DNA from: Epichloe hybrida
Taxonomy: Eukaryota; Ascomycota; Sordariomycetes; Hypocreales; Clavicipitaceae
Direction: 5' to 3'
Assembly: GCA_019022495.1 (NCBI GenBank)
Contig: JAFEKR010000003.1
Location: 3,844,001-3,908,000, forward strand
Length of the DNA stretch: 64,000 bases
The notes beneath the pieces are model-generated. The model saw nothing but the letters and a program-made list of their open reading frames with translations. It did not search any database and had not been told where the DNA came from. This document shows, in pieces, positions 36,662 through 47,458 of the stretch. The stretch's first letter is position 1, and every line of letters starts with the position of its first letter. The position numbers and the translations under genes were made by a program.

Positions 36662-37124
36662 ATGCCCCCGTCCGCCGTCGACCTGCTGGTCCTTACCTTC
36701 AATTGCGCAAAGTCCTTTATTCATGTCGGCGTGTTTGCGAACCACGTGCAGACTGCATTCGCGAACAATGCTACCACTTTGCCCGACATCGTTGTCCTGT
36801 AAGCATGGCCATGGCCCTTGAATCTTGGAATCCTGCACGTTGCATCTCGAATCTCTTGCCTCTGCTGCCTGAGGCTAGTGGCTAGTCTTATATACCTTGC
36901 GCTGAAACGCCGCGCAGATCTCTGCAGGAAATTGCCCCGTTAAGTCAGTCCTTTATCGGGGACTACTTTCTCAACCCGTACTTTTCTCGATTCGACGAGG
37001 CAGTCAACCTTGCCGCGCAAGAAGTACGACTCGGTGCTCAAACAACGGCTGCAGAAGCAGAAGCTGCGCCTGAGTCCGCGGTATCTGTCACGCCGACTCA
37101 TTCGGATTCCGAACGACGACGAAC

Positions 37125-37156
<32 letters not shown>

Positions 37157-38355
37157 GAGGAGGCGAGCCCGAACGAACGTATACGTTGATCAAGGCCCAC
37201 AACGTTGGATACACAGCCATCTTGCTCTTCGCCAAGGATCCCCAAAGCATACAGAACCTGCAGGATGCCGAAGTTGGCTTTGGCGCAGCCGAGATGGGCA
37301 ACAAGGGAGCCGTGGGTCTGCGGACGCTGTACGACGTCAAGGGCGACGGGAAGCAAGCGACGGAACTCACGTTTGTGGCCACCCATTTGGCTGCCATGGA
37401 GTGGAACCTGCCGCGGAGGAATGCCAACTGGGCTGCCATCATGAGGGGGATGACGTTTGGAGACCCCGAGGCCGTACTCGACGAGCTCAGGGGGCCCGAC
37501 GGAACGCCTGCACCACCAACGCCAGCCGGCTCCGATGATGGCAGTGATGAGAACGACGACGACGGCGGTGAGCGACATCGTCTGCTGCACGACGCACACC
37601 ACAGGGAGCATCTCCGAGTCCGGGGGCGCTTGCACGACATATCCGTCTTCAAACCATCCTCTCACCTGTTTGTCGCTGGTGATCTCAACTACAGAATATC
37701 AACGTCGTCCCCACCACCGAACGCCGCTTTCCCAAGCTTGGATCCCTCTTCGGAAAGCTATTACCCTACCTTCCTGCCCCTGGACCAGCTCACGCGCGAG
37801 AGACTGGCCGGCCGGACCATGCACGGACTTTCCGAAGCAGACGTCAACTTCCCACCTACTTACAAATACAAGGTGCTCCCCAAGAAGACTCCCGCAGACG
37901 ACGACGAGGACGAGGACCAGGTTCCCTGGAAATTCGCCTCCCATAGATACCCCAGCTGGACAGACCGCGTATTGTACCTCGACATTCCCTCATGGGTCCA
38001 GTCAAAGTCACCGCCCGGCGAGTCACCACCCAGCATCAGGGTCCTCGCCTACGACGCTCTCCCCGTCCTCAGAAGCAGCGATCACCGCCCCGTCTACCTC
38101 AGAGCGCAAGTGCCCCTCATATCGCCCGAGGGCATGACGCCGCCGGATTCAGAGCGCGAAACATCGTCGGATCCTCGCGTCAAGTTGCCCGTCGAAGTTG
38201 ATCCCGAGGCATGGGCCCGCAGAAGGGCCGCCCGGCGCAAGGAACTGGTGACGGGATGGAGTGCCTTTCTGTGGTGCACCAAGGAGGGAGCCTGGGTGTT
38301 GGCCACGTTGCTGGCCATGGGCATGGGAACCTGGTGGTTCTACAAGGCGGGATAG
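36662..38355 (+). CDS. Inositol polyphosphate 5-phosphatase, tail-anchored (Inp54-like)
   Basis: Two exons (36662-36798 and 36918-38355; intron 119 nt) encode 524 residues. The IPPc catalytic motifs are present in order: LVLTFNCAKS at the N-terminus, SLQEIAPL (metal-binding Glu), GNKGAVGLR, VATHLAAMEWNLPRRN, FVAGDLNYRI, the YPSWTDRVLY counterpart of the usual P-W-C-D-R-(I/V)-L motif, and SSDHRPVY. The enzyme removes the 5-phosphate from PI(4,5)P2 or related lipids. A single hydrophobic segment at the extreme C-terminus (WVLATLLAMGMGTWWF) makes a tail anchor, as in yeast Inp54, which sits in the ER membrane. A run of about ten consecutive arginines, coded by a CGA repeat, interrupts the domain near residues 115-125, and a second low-complexity acidic insert lies near residue 245. 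The next gene is convergent. Confidence 0.92.
37111..37155 (+). repeat. CGA repeat encoding polyarginine in the 5-phosphatase
   Basis: About thirteen CGA codons, with one ACA interruption, in frame. The same bases read as polyaspartate-type codons in another frame, but only the arginine frame is continuous with the catalytic domain. Confidence 0.9.
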
Positions 38356-39167
38356 AGGAGGTCCTTGTTTCTTTACTTCCTCGGCCTCTTCCCTCTTTTT
38401 CCCCTGATGAAATTCACCTTTCTGCTCCTTCCTTTAGTCATGATTTGTGTGTGTGTGTGAGCGAACACGGGCATCATTGCGCGTTTATAGGCGCCGGGGA
38501 CACACGTCACAATTTCTCTTTGGTAATTATCCACTTGTAACGAATGGGCCAAGCGTTAGAATAATAGACACGGGGCTGCAAGTCGCGTCCTCTTTCGATG
38601 CGTTGTCCGTACTCATTTCATCTTCTCGCTTGGTTGGCAACCATAGCATGGCATGGCATGGCCTGGCCTGCATCTTGGCTTGGCTTGGGCTCCTTCGTGC
38701 GCGTTGGCGGTTCTTGTCTGGCCGACGTTTGCTGCTGATAGGTCCCTTTATTCTTCTTACCCGACATGTGTTGACGGAAACGAAGACGCACTTCTTCTTG
38801 TCCGCCAGAGCGAACAGCATTACGATTCGACGACATCAGCAGTGAAGCACACTTTGAGTATAATGGTAATGGTGGCGATTTTCAACTTTGATCATGCCAG
38901 ACGGCGACGGCCTGCCGTATCTAAATAGTAGTATCAAAACCCCGAATGGTACGTCCATGGAGAGAGAAAGGGGAGGAAAAAAAAAAAGCACCACTTTCCC
39001 TCCTCTTGCGCTATATTTCAATGCTCGTCGTGACCGGAATGTAGTACGCATACTTTGCGATGCCTCGCGCTGACGCCGATTCCCACCGGCGTGTGGATTT
39101 TATTCATAAATAAAAGTAATTTGCATCCCATGAGAGACGCGGAAGATCAAGGAATTTTTTTTTGACG
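38356..39167. other. Intergenic region between two convergent genes
   Basis: About 800 bases holding the 3' UTRs of the 5-phosphatase (plus) and PKA (minus) genes. It contains a GT run near 38445 and GGCAT repeats near 38645. No gene is seen. Confidence 0.6.
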
Positions 39168-39174
39168 TCAAAAA
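39159..39174. promoter_or_regulatory. Perfect 16-bp palindrome with a TGACGTCA core at the PKA stop codon
   Basis: TTTTTGACGTCAAAAA is a perfect palindrome whose core is the CRE site bound by CREB/ATF-type bZIP factors. It overlaps the stop codon of the PKA gene, so use as a regulatory site is doubtful. Confidence 0.3.
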
Positions 39175-40574
39175 TCGGCAAAGTACTGCTCATACTTTTG
39201 CGCCATGTCCTTGGTGTACTCGTCCCGCTTGCCGTCGTCCTCGGGGTACGTGTCGAAGCACTGAGCATCGCCGGGGTACCGTATTGGCGGGACGATGGGG
39301 CCCTTTCGTCTGCGGCTGAGCACGTCGTCCCAGTGAATGTGCTGGAAGAAGGGGTGATTTTTGACGCGGCTGGCGCCTCCGCTGATGTTGCCGAGGCGTC
39401 GGGATCGGTCGATTGTGCAGAAGGAGCGGATGATGTCTTTGGCCTCGTCGGACAGGGGGGGGTCTTGGGGGAACGTGACTGGTTTTTCTACAATTCTGGT
39501 AGTTGACGATTGGGTTAGTTTGATTGGGGGCGGTCGGGCCTTGATTGGAGCCGCGCAGACTTACTGCTTATAGATTTCAATGGGATTCTGATGCCAGAAT
39601 GGCGGATAGCCCGTGAGGAACTCGTATATGAGAATGCCGAGTGCCCACCAGTCTACTGCCGTGGTATGACCCTTGTTGTGGATGACCTCTGGAGCGAGAT
39701 ATTCTGGCGTGCCGCAGAGGGTGTACGTCTCGACCGGGTGGTCATCCTTGTGGCCTAGGCGCTTGGCAAAGCCAAAGTCGACGAGCTTGATGTGGCCGTC
39801 CCTGTCCAACAGGAGGTTCACCGGCTTGAGGTCCCGGTACGCCACGCCGCCTTGATGCTCGTGGAGATATTCCAGGACGAGGACAATCTCGGCGGCGTAG
39901 AAGCGGGCGGTGGGTTCGTCAAACCGGCGGAACTTGCGCAGGTAGCTGAAGAGTTCGCCGCCGGGGACGTAGTCGAGGAGCATGTACAGAGAGTCGTGGT
40001 CCGAGAATGAGGCGAGAAGGCTGGTGATAAACGGGTGGCCTGCCACGTCGGCTAGGACGGATCTCTCGTGGCGGACATGGTCCACCTGCTTTAGTTTGAT
40101 GACCTGGGTCTTTCGCAGTATCTTGAGGGCGTAGACCTCGGGGTTGCCTGTTGTGTCTTGCTCTAGGGGTGTGTCGGGGGCGCTTGACGGCCGGACGAGA
40201 CAGACTCGCGCAAAGGTGCCTGTATAAGAGGGATTTTTTTCGACATTAGCGATATTCCAGCAACGTTGAACTTGTCGTGGGTTGGGATAACAACCTGTTC
40301 CCAGAGTGCGAACAACTCTGAAATTATTGGGATTGAACTTTTGCGTCCTCGGCAACGACTCGATTTGTCTATTGCTCGCTGTCGAGTCTTGTGACTGGAA
40401 ATGGCCGTGTGAATGATGCTGATGCTGATGCTGATGCTGATGCTGATGCCGATGCTGATGACGATGATGAATTTGATCGTGCGCCATGTGAGAGCCAGAT
40501 ACCGGCGGCGAAGCTAGATTATTTGAAGAAGACAAAGCGCCATGCACCTGCGACTGTGCCACCGTTGCCGCCAT
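39168..40574 (-). CDS. cAMP-dependent protein kinase catalytic subunit, divergent (PKA-C2-like)
   Basis: Three exons on the minus strand: 40574-40295, 40219-39565 and 39495-39168, introns 75 and 69 nt, 420 residues. The first donor is GTTGTT, less common. An N-terminal His/Gln region (HQHQHQHQHQHH, from a six-base repeat) precedes the kinase: GTGTFARV glycine loop, YALKILRK with the ATP lysine, YRDLKPVNLLLD, DFGFAKRL, and TYTLCGTPEYLAPE with the activation-loop threonine. The C-terminal YEQYFADF ends in FxxF, the PKA hydrophobic motif. Two acidic residues that bind the P-2 arginine of PKA substrates are replaced (KPEN reads KPVN; IYEK reads IYKQ), while GGE for the P-3 arginine is kept. PKA phosphorylates targets in growth, germination and development. 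The start follows the first in-frame ATG; an upstream exon is possible. Confidence 0.92.
40413..40468 (-). repeat. GATGCT hexanucleotide repeat encoding His-Gln
   Basis: About eight hexamer units, in frame, encode alternating His and Gln in the N-terminus of the PKA gene. Variants GCC and GAC occur. Confidence 0.9.
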
Positions 40575-41907
40575 GTCGTCGGGATTCAGGTCGTGTACCA
40601 AGAGACACTAGTGATGTATTTTACCCTCAGTTCCAGGAGAATTAAGGTGTGTCTGGAAGAACGTTACACTTGTTGTTTGGAACCGCGCCAAATTTTGCGT
40701 GGATTTTGGGTTCAGGTCCGGCTCATCGCCACTTGGACACGGCAAGGATGAGAATTGGGTTTGACCGGGTCGCGGAAAGCTGTGCGCTACACGGCATGCG
40801 CACGGCATGCGGTTCTCTTTCCCTTCTATCTTTGGATCGTGAGTCTGGTGGAATGCGTTCTTGCTTCGATGGAATTTTGAGCCAAAGAATGCACGGACTT
40901 GGACACGCTCTCTCCCTTTCCCTCTCCCTCTCTTCTCGTCTGGTCTATGGGGATGGGATTAGTAAACCGAGCCAAGTCGGTTGCTGCTCAAGAGAGAAGG
41001 GGGGGCAGGAGCGGGCCACAAAAGTGACGCTCTTCCGGGCTTGCGGCGGCAAGTGGAGGAGGAATAGCAACGGTTCAGAACGTTGGGACCAGTGACAAGA
41101 CGGCTGTGGGATGGGATGAAAGGACGAAAGCAAGTCGAAAGAGACGAGCCACAAAGAGGAAGGTATGGAGGCGGCCAGGACGGGACGACGACGATGCCTC
41201 GAGCCGATGGCACCCAACGAGTCCCAACAAGTTATATATATGTACGGATTAATCCATATAGCATGTATGTATGTACTTGTACTTGAGCACATGGAAGAAG
41301 GGGGGGCGTACGGGGCTCGGATCCTGCCCATCGATGGAGGATGGCCCTGGATGGGTGACCATGGCCCGCGAAGCCAACCAAACCGTCTACATACTACATG
41401 TACTCCGTAATGACGCAGGCATGGAGGAGGAACGGAGGAGGAACGGAGGAGGGGAGGAGGGGAGGACGGTGGATCAGGAATCGACGTCGCACCCATCAGA
41501 TGGATGATGACAAGCCGACAGTGAACCACAGCAGGGGTCCCTCCTGTCAGTACCTAGTACGTCCGTATGTATGCACATAATAATTAAATAAGCTGACTGG
41601 GCTTGGCTGGAATGGTGGGGTGCCTGCTTATGTATCACGCTTATTACCAAGGTCCTTGTAGGTATCCTACATGCAAGTGATGCGTTCAAGTTGACATCAG
41701 CTCGACCAGGCATTTCGAAAAGACATCCATGTCAGACTTGTCATGTCAGACAGCCACATCGCCCGCCAAGACATGACTGCAGCTGGCCGACGTTATGAGA
41801 CGGATTGATTTGGGCCAAAGAATCGACGTGATACTCCGTATTTCGGAGGAACAAACATTCGGAGATTGGATCATAGCCTGACTCTGTCCTGGCCTCTTCA
41901 TCCAACA
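40575..41907. other. Intergenic region: PKA promoter
   Basis: No gene is supported. It includes purine-rich GGAGGA runs near 41420-41465, TACATGTA words and two TACTCCGTA motifs (41401, 41832). Confidence 0.6.
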
Positions 41908-41995
41908 TCCGGTGTGGTGTAATGGCTATCATACTGCGCTTTCATGGCTATCTGGAAGTGCCGCAGGGACCGGGGTTCGATTCCCCGCATCGGAG
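41908..41995 (+). tRNA. tRNA-Glu (anticodon TTC) with a 16-nt intron
   Basis: A complete cloverleaf can be folded. The acceptor stem TCCGGTG/CATCGGA pairs at all seven positions (one G-T) with discriminator G at 41995. The D arm is GTG/CAT, the anticodon stem CTGCG/CGCAG, and the T arm CGGGG-TTCGATT-CCCCG. The anticodon TTC is at 41941-41943. Between position 37 (A, 41944) and 38 (C, 41961) lies a 16-nt insert, the canonical place for a nuclear tRNA intron. The mature tRNA would be 72 nt and resembles yeast tRNA-Glu(UUC). The internal B box GGTTCGATTCC is intact. Confidence 0.95.
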
Positions 41996-42006
41996 ATATA
42001 CTTAAC

Positions 42007-42012
42007 TTTTTT
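42007..42012 (+). terminator. RNA polymerase III terminator (T6)
   Basis: Six T residues begin 12 bases after the tRNA 3' end, the normal Pol III stop signal. A second, longer T run follows near 42040. Confidence 0.85.
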
Positions 42013-43283
42013 CAAGTACTGTGTCTCTTTGTCTTAACTTTTTTTTCTTCTTTTTATTATAGATATTCTGCAAGCAAGGTCAGATAGGTATAAAGAAACA
42101 AACAAGGTGGTGGACTGTCGGTATAATTGCACTACGGAGTACTTGCCTTGCAAAATAGTAGATCAGCAATAGCGTTTCGTTGCATGACACGACCCCCAGC
42201 TGTGTGTGAGGTGACAGAAGTGGTTATTACTCGACAACCCACTTTTCAACTGGATGCCATGCCATGTACGGAGTACGGAGCACAATGGCTTAAAGTAAAG
42301 ACTGCATACTCATAGTGCGACTTGAATCTGTCGCCCTTGTTTGTCCGTCTCCTTTGCCTATATCCCCGGATTCCACTCACAGGGCTGAGATTTTTGTCAT
42401 CACAAGTTCCGTAACTCTTGGTGAATGAGGGGGAAACAAGGACGGCTGATTTTCGATTAAGATCCATCAATGCATGACGCGAGAATCTAGCTTTGGCCAC
42501 GTTCATGTACTCGAGTTAGAACTTCATTTCGTCCACCATGAAGTAGATAGAGCAACAGGCGAAGGGGATGGAGGAGAGGAGGGGTTTATGATGTCACCAC
42601 CGGATCGTCAAGCGATCTTGTCATTGTTCAGTGCTGGTTGAATTCCCGTCACAAAATGCTCTTAGACGACTCGATGCTAGTTAATATGGCGCATTATTGA
42701 CGGAGAAAGAAAGAAGGAGATGGAGTAATAGATGAGATCAACCCCCCCCTCCCCCTCCCCCCCCCCAAAAAAAAAAGGCATCATGCGACGATGGATGCAA
42801 GCATCGCGAGGGGCGAGGGAGGGGCTCGCACGCCAAATCGACGGCCGCCAAGCTCAAAGTCACAACTCACTGTAAAAGCACCCGATGCCCTACATAACTG
42901 CTGGGAGCTGTTTGTTGGTGGCTGCTACGCCCCGCGTCTTGGCGGCTAGTGCCAGCAAACTCAGCTGAGCTCTCCGCATCCACTGTCACCTCCACACCAG
43001 CACCGCCCGCCGTCACCTCCGCCCCGTCCTCATGCACCTCGTGCACCTCGCGCATTCCTGAAGCTTATGCACCTCCTTTCAGAAAAATAACACTATCCGT
43101 CACAACAACTTGATAATCATCATCTTGACGTGTCGCTCGATTCCTGTCCTCAACTCGACTCTGAAACTGGTCCCGTTCCGTCCTACAGCATCTTCCCCAT
43201 CGCGCAATCTCTCGTCGTCTCGGGCTTGTCACCAAGCCGCTCGCTTCCTTTGATACCGCCATGCGGCGCTGGTGATCGCGACC
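42013..43283. other. Intergenic: promoter and leader of the TBC-domain gene
   Basis: No gene is seen. It includes two TACGGAGTA motifs (42133, 42267), a C/A homopolymer stretch at 42741-42780, and a CT-rich leader before 43284. Confidence 0.6.
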
Positions 43284-46200
43284 ATGTTTTCCAATTTCAC
43301 GAATATCGTGCAAAAGGCCCAGCAACTGATTGACCCGACTCAAGGCCTCAATCTCTCGAGCTCCGACAAGAATCCTGCCAAAGCGTCCCTATTTCAGAGC
43401 CAGTTCCGCCTGCCTGCCTCCCAGAACCCCCTATACGAGATCAACGCCGAGCTTACCATCCCGCCTTCCAACGCTACTCAGGGCGACAAGGACCGTGACC
43501 GAGGATGGCACTACGCTGGCAAACTCCACTTGTCCGAAGCGTACCTGTGTTTCTCTACCACGCCGTCAAGCTTTGCTCAAACCGCTAGCACATCGACGTC
43601 GTTGACCTTTACTGGGCAGACCCACGGCGCTGGTCCAAGTGGGAATGGCTTCACGTTTCCACTATGTGCCATCAGAAGAGTCGAGAGATTGAAAAGCCAA
43701 AACTTTCAGGTAACATTGTCATCCGCATCTTGTTTCCTCACGCGTGTTGGGGGAGACTCATGCTCATAACCATTCCTCATCCCTCACGCGAGCGTGCTGC
43801 CAACAGCTCCTTCTGACGTTTTATTGTTTCCTAGTTTGCACTTGCTATTACGACCTGGAATGGATTGTTGTTGGCCGATAGCACAAAGGACAAGGATGGA
43901 GGCAAAGATGCAAAAGATGGCAGAGAGCAGCGCATCGCCATTCATTTGGCCGACTCCCGGCTCGCCTGCGAACGGTTTTGCGACGGCCTCAAGAGAGGAT
44001 TGAGGTCTGGTGTAGGAAACGTCGGGAAACTGCGAAGGGTCGTCGCGGAGTGTTACTCCGAGCATCTTCTTCGAACCGAAGACAAAAAGGGTGCCGATCC
44101 GCCGGACGCTGGCCTGGGAATGATGTTCAGATACCCTGGTGATCCGAAGAAGCTGCGAGACAGAGCAAAAATGCGACTCTGGGCCGAATACCTGCGAGAT
44201 AATGGCAGAAATTCGACCCTGATCCGTCAACCCACGTTTCATAAACTGATTCGAGTCGGCCTGCCTAATCGATTGCGAGGAGAGATTTGGGAGCTCACGT
44301 CCGGCTCCCTATACCTGCGCTTGGACAACCCTAATCTCTTTGCCGATACATTGGCCAAGTTTGAAGGACAGGAGTCACTTGCCATCGACGAGATTGAGAA
44401 GGACCTGAACCGAAGCTTGCCAGAATACCCTGGCTTCCAGAGTGAAGAAGGCATTGGTAGACTTCGCCGAGTCCTAACAGCGTACAGCTGGGTGAACCCT
44501 GATGTCGGATACTGCCAAGCCATGAATATTGTGGTGGCGGCTCTGCTCATCCACATGTCCGAAGCGCAAGCTTTCTTCCTGCTGTCTTCCCTATGCGATC
44601 GGCTTGTACCCGGTTATTACTCAACCACCATGTATGGAACGTTGCTGGACCAAAAAGTCTTTGAATCGTTGGTCGAGAGAACCATGCCCGTTCTGTGGGA
44701 GCATTTGGTCAAGAGCGATGTACAACTATCAGTCGTCTCACTACCGTGGTTTTTGTCACTGTACATCAACTCGATGCCGTTGATCTTCGCTTTTCGCGTG
44801 TTGGACGTCTTCTTTGTCGAGGGCCCAAAAGTGCTGTTCCAGGTTGGGCTGGCGATTCTCCGCATCAACGGCGAAGAACTGCTGGATGCTTCTGATGACG
44901 GAGCCTTCATCTCTGTCCTGAAATCATACTTTGCGAGACTAGACGAATCGGCCCATCCCAAATCCGAAAATCCCAAGCTTCGAGCCGTCACCAGGTTCCA
45001 AGAACTTATGGTGGTTGCTTTCAAGGAGTTTTCTGGCATCACGCACAGCAGAATCACAGAACTGCGGTTAAAGAAGAAAGATGCTGTTCTGAACAATATT
45101 GAAAATTTCGCCAAGCGGACCGCTATTCGAAATCTCGGACCCGACAGCAAGCTACTCGGAAATGATGAGCTCGGCGCACTGTACGACAGGTTCTACAGCA
45201 TTCTGTACGAGAGGCAACAGCGCGACCTCATGGTTCAGGAAGAAGCCAAGAGACGAGCCAAAACAAGCAGGATGCGAGCGTCGGAGCTATTCGCCTCAAC
45301 ACCAAACCAAGTCGAAAAGGGTCGCGTTGGACTCGGCCCTAGTACCAACCTGATGGATTATGATGCTTTCAGGGAGTTTCTGGCCAGCATGTGTAAATGG
45401 GCCATTTCCGACTCACCCGGGAGCTCGCGAAGCAACACCGGGTCTGGGGAGGACACGTTCTCGAGATTCAATAGCGCGAGACGAGCCCCAGACAACATTT
45501 CACCCTGGGGGTCTGGCCCAGAGCCTGCAGAGCACGAGTTCCTCCGGCGAATGTATAACAAATGGGACGTGGATGGCAACGCCGCTCTTACTCTGCAGAA
45601 TGTCGTCACTGGATTGGCAGGGATCAAGGGCAAAACAGACATCATGGGCACCATCACTTATTTTTTCGAGCTGTACGACGACGACGGTGACGGGAAAGTA
45701 GACCGCGAAGGCATTCTACGTATCTCGGAGGCGCTACTGTTCTTGTCGCGCCGCGGGCTCGAAGGAACTCTCAGCCCGAATGCGTCCAGCGTGGCTCTGA
45801 ATAGTGACGCAGGCAATGCCCAGGATTCCCAGACAAGCTTGCCGGCGAGCGCGCCAGTGAATGAGAGGTTTCTGGGCAGCGTCAGCGCCTTTATCCGCCG
45901 GTGTTTCGAATACGCTGATCGGGATCACCCGCAAAACCAAACTTGTCAGAACGCATCAACATCGATGGGTGGCGGCGACGCGGGTACAGGAACAGACGCA
46001 AACGCATTTGCCATTGGCGATGATGAAGATGAGGAGGATGAGGAGGATCTTTTAGGCTTCGGATCAACAACCTCTGAACCTTGTCCCCCGGAAGCCGACA
46101 GATCGGAAAACTCATCCGCAGACAGGCGTCAGGTGTCCAAAGCAAAATCAGAAGCCGCCAATGCGGCGCTCAACCCAGCTCAGCCGATGCACATGACTTT

Positions 46201-46777
46201 GCCGACATTCAGAATGGTCGTCCTAGCCGATGAACTATTGGAACAGTTCTTTGAATCATCGCTGCCCTCGTCGTTCCATGTAATAGAAGGCCTGCAGAAT
46301 GCCGCCTCGACACCGCAGAGCTCGTCGTTGACCACATTCGCCAGTCTCGGCTTCAGCTCCCGCCCGCCCGTTCCGATCCATCCTGGCCCTCACGGCGCAG
46401 GAAGAGGGTTACGTGGCGTACTGGACAACATCGTCACGGACGGTATGCGTGTCGCGACCGAGGTACGCCGCCGCATGGAAGAAGCCCAAAGGGAGCTCGA
46501 GAAGAACGCTCTGCCCGGACAGCGCCCTGACGAAGAAGAGGAAGACGACGACGACATTGGTATAGCTGTCGGCGCTAGAAAGGGGCCCGGTGGTCCCAGT
46601 GGGGACGACCGATCTGTCAAGAGCTCGGATCGTGACTTGTTGGACGGGTTGGACGCCGGAGCAGGTACATCAAAGGAACAAGACCAGAGTCTCATAGATG
46701 CTGATGCTGGAGAGGGACGACTGCGGGCAGAGACAGTGGCACCGCCGGGAACAGGCGTGGTTGAGTTTGAAGGGTGA
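43284..46777 (+). CDS. GRAM-TBC-EF-hand Rab GTPase-activating protein (Gyp2/Mdr1-like)
   Basis: Two exons, 43284-43709 and 43835-46777 (intron 125 nt), encode 1122 residues. A GRAM-like membrane-binding region occupies about residues 30-200 (GWHYAGKLHLSEAYLCFS, then FALAITTWNG after the splice). The TBC domain runs from about 285 to 500: GLPNRLRGEIWEL, IEKDLNRSLPE with the arginine finger, and the YCQ glutamine finger in VGYCQAMN, both catalytic residues present. LPWFLSLYINSMP and VLDVFFVEGPKVLFQVGLA are also typical. Further on, DDDGDGKVDREG near residue 755 is a canonical Ca2+-binding EF-hand loop. The C-terminal third is acidic and disordered. The architecture matches yeast Gyp2/Mdr1 and animal TBC1D8/9, which speed GTP hydrolysis by Rab GTPases such as Ypt6. 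Specificity for a given Rab is inferred only. Confidence 0.94.
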
Positions 46778-47187
46778 AGGAAGGACGTGTGAGGGGGAAC
46801 GGAGCTTGGAGAAGGGTGTATGTGAAGACGATGTATGAGTGCGAGAGCTTTCCTGAGACGGCGTCGTTTGCTGGCACGAGCAGCGGGGGTATGGTATGCA
46901 AAGGGACTGACTGACTATATTTGGATTCATATGGGCCGAGGTGCAGGGCAGGCAATATTAGCCACGAGACACATACCATGACTGACGGGGGCTGATGCTC
47001 AGTTTTACCTATCATCTTGGAAGTGTGACATGACTTCAGTCCAACCGTGTTGAACAACCGTGTTGAACAATTTTTGTTGAACAACCGTGTTGTTGAGACG
47101 CCTCCAGAATCAATACTAACGCCGAGGTACTACACTTGCTCTCTTGACCTCTCTGACTTGACTTGTCCACTGCCGGTCACCGTAAAC
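46778..47187. other. Intergenic region between convergent genes
   Basis: About 410 bases holding both 3' UTRs. GTTGAACAACCGTGTT-type imperfect repeats occur at 47048-47095. No gene is seen. Confidence 0.6.
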
Positions 47188-47458
47188 TCAGCCACTAGAC
47201 TTCTTCTCAGCAGCAGCTTTATCCTCTCCCTCTTGGTCGCTGCTCGCCAATGCCGCAATGATGGCCTTGCCCTCCTCTGCATCCCCATCCTCCCATGGCT
47301 TGAGGCCCATGGAGGCCATGAAGTTGGTCCATCCGCCGTAGGACTTGCAGATCGCACGCTCGGGCGGAGTCAGCAGGGGCTCTGCAGGACTGTCAGTCAG
47401 TATTTTTGGAAAGGGTGCATTAGATGCCGGACTTACGGAGACTGTCTGTCGCTGGCAT
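47188..47458 (-). CDS. Small conserved-looking 71-residue protein of unknown function
   Basis: Two exons on the minus strand: 47458-47437 (22 bases, MPATDSL) and 47381-47188, joined over a 55-nt GT-AG intron (donor GTAAGT) in matching phase. The product has 71 residues. Its core, PPERAICKSYGGWTNFM followed by SMGLKPWEDGDAEEG, looks like a folded conserved segment. The tail is acidic then basic (EDKAAAEKKSSG). There is no signal peptide or membrane helix. I have the impression of similar short fungal proteins but cannot name a family. The gene is convergent with the TBC-domain gene. Support comes from the exact splice fit and the non-random composition; transcription data would settle it. Confidence 0.65.
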
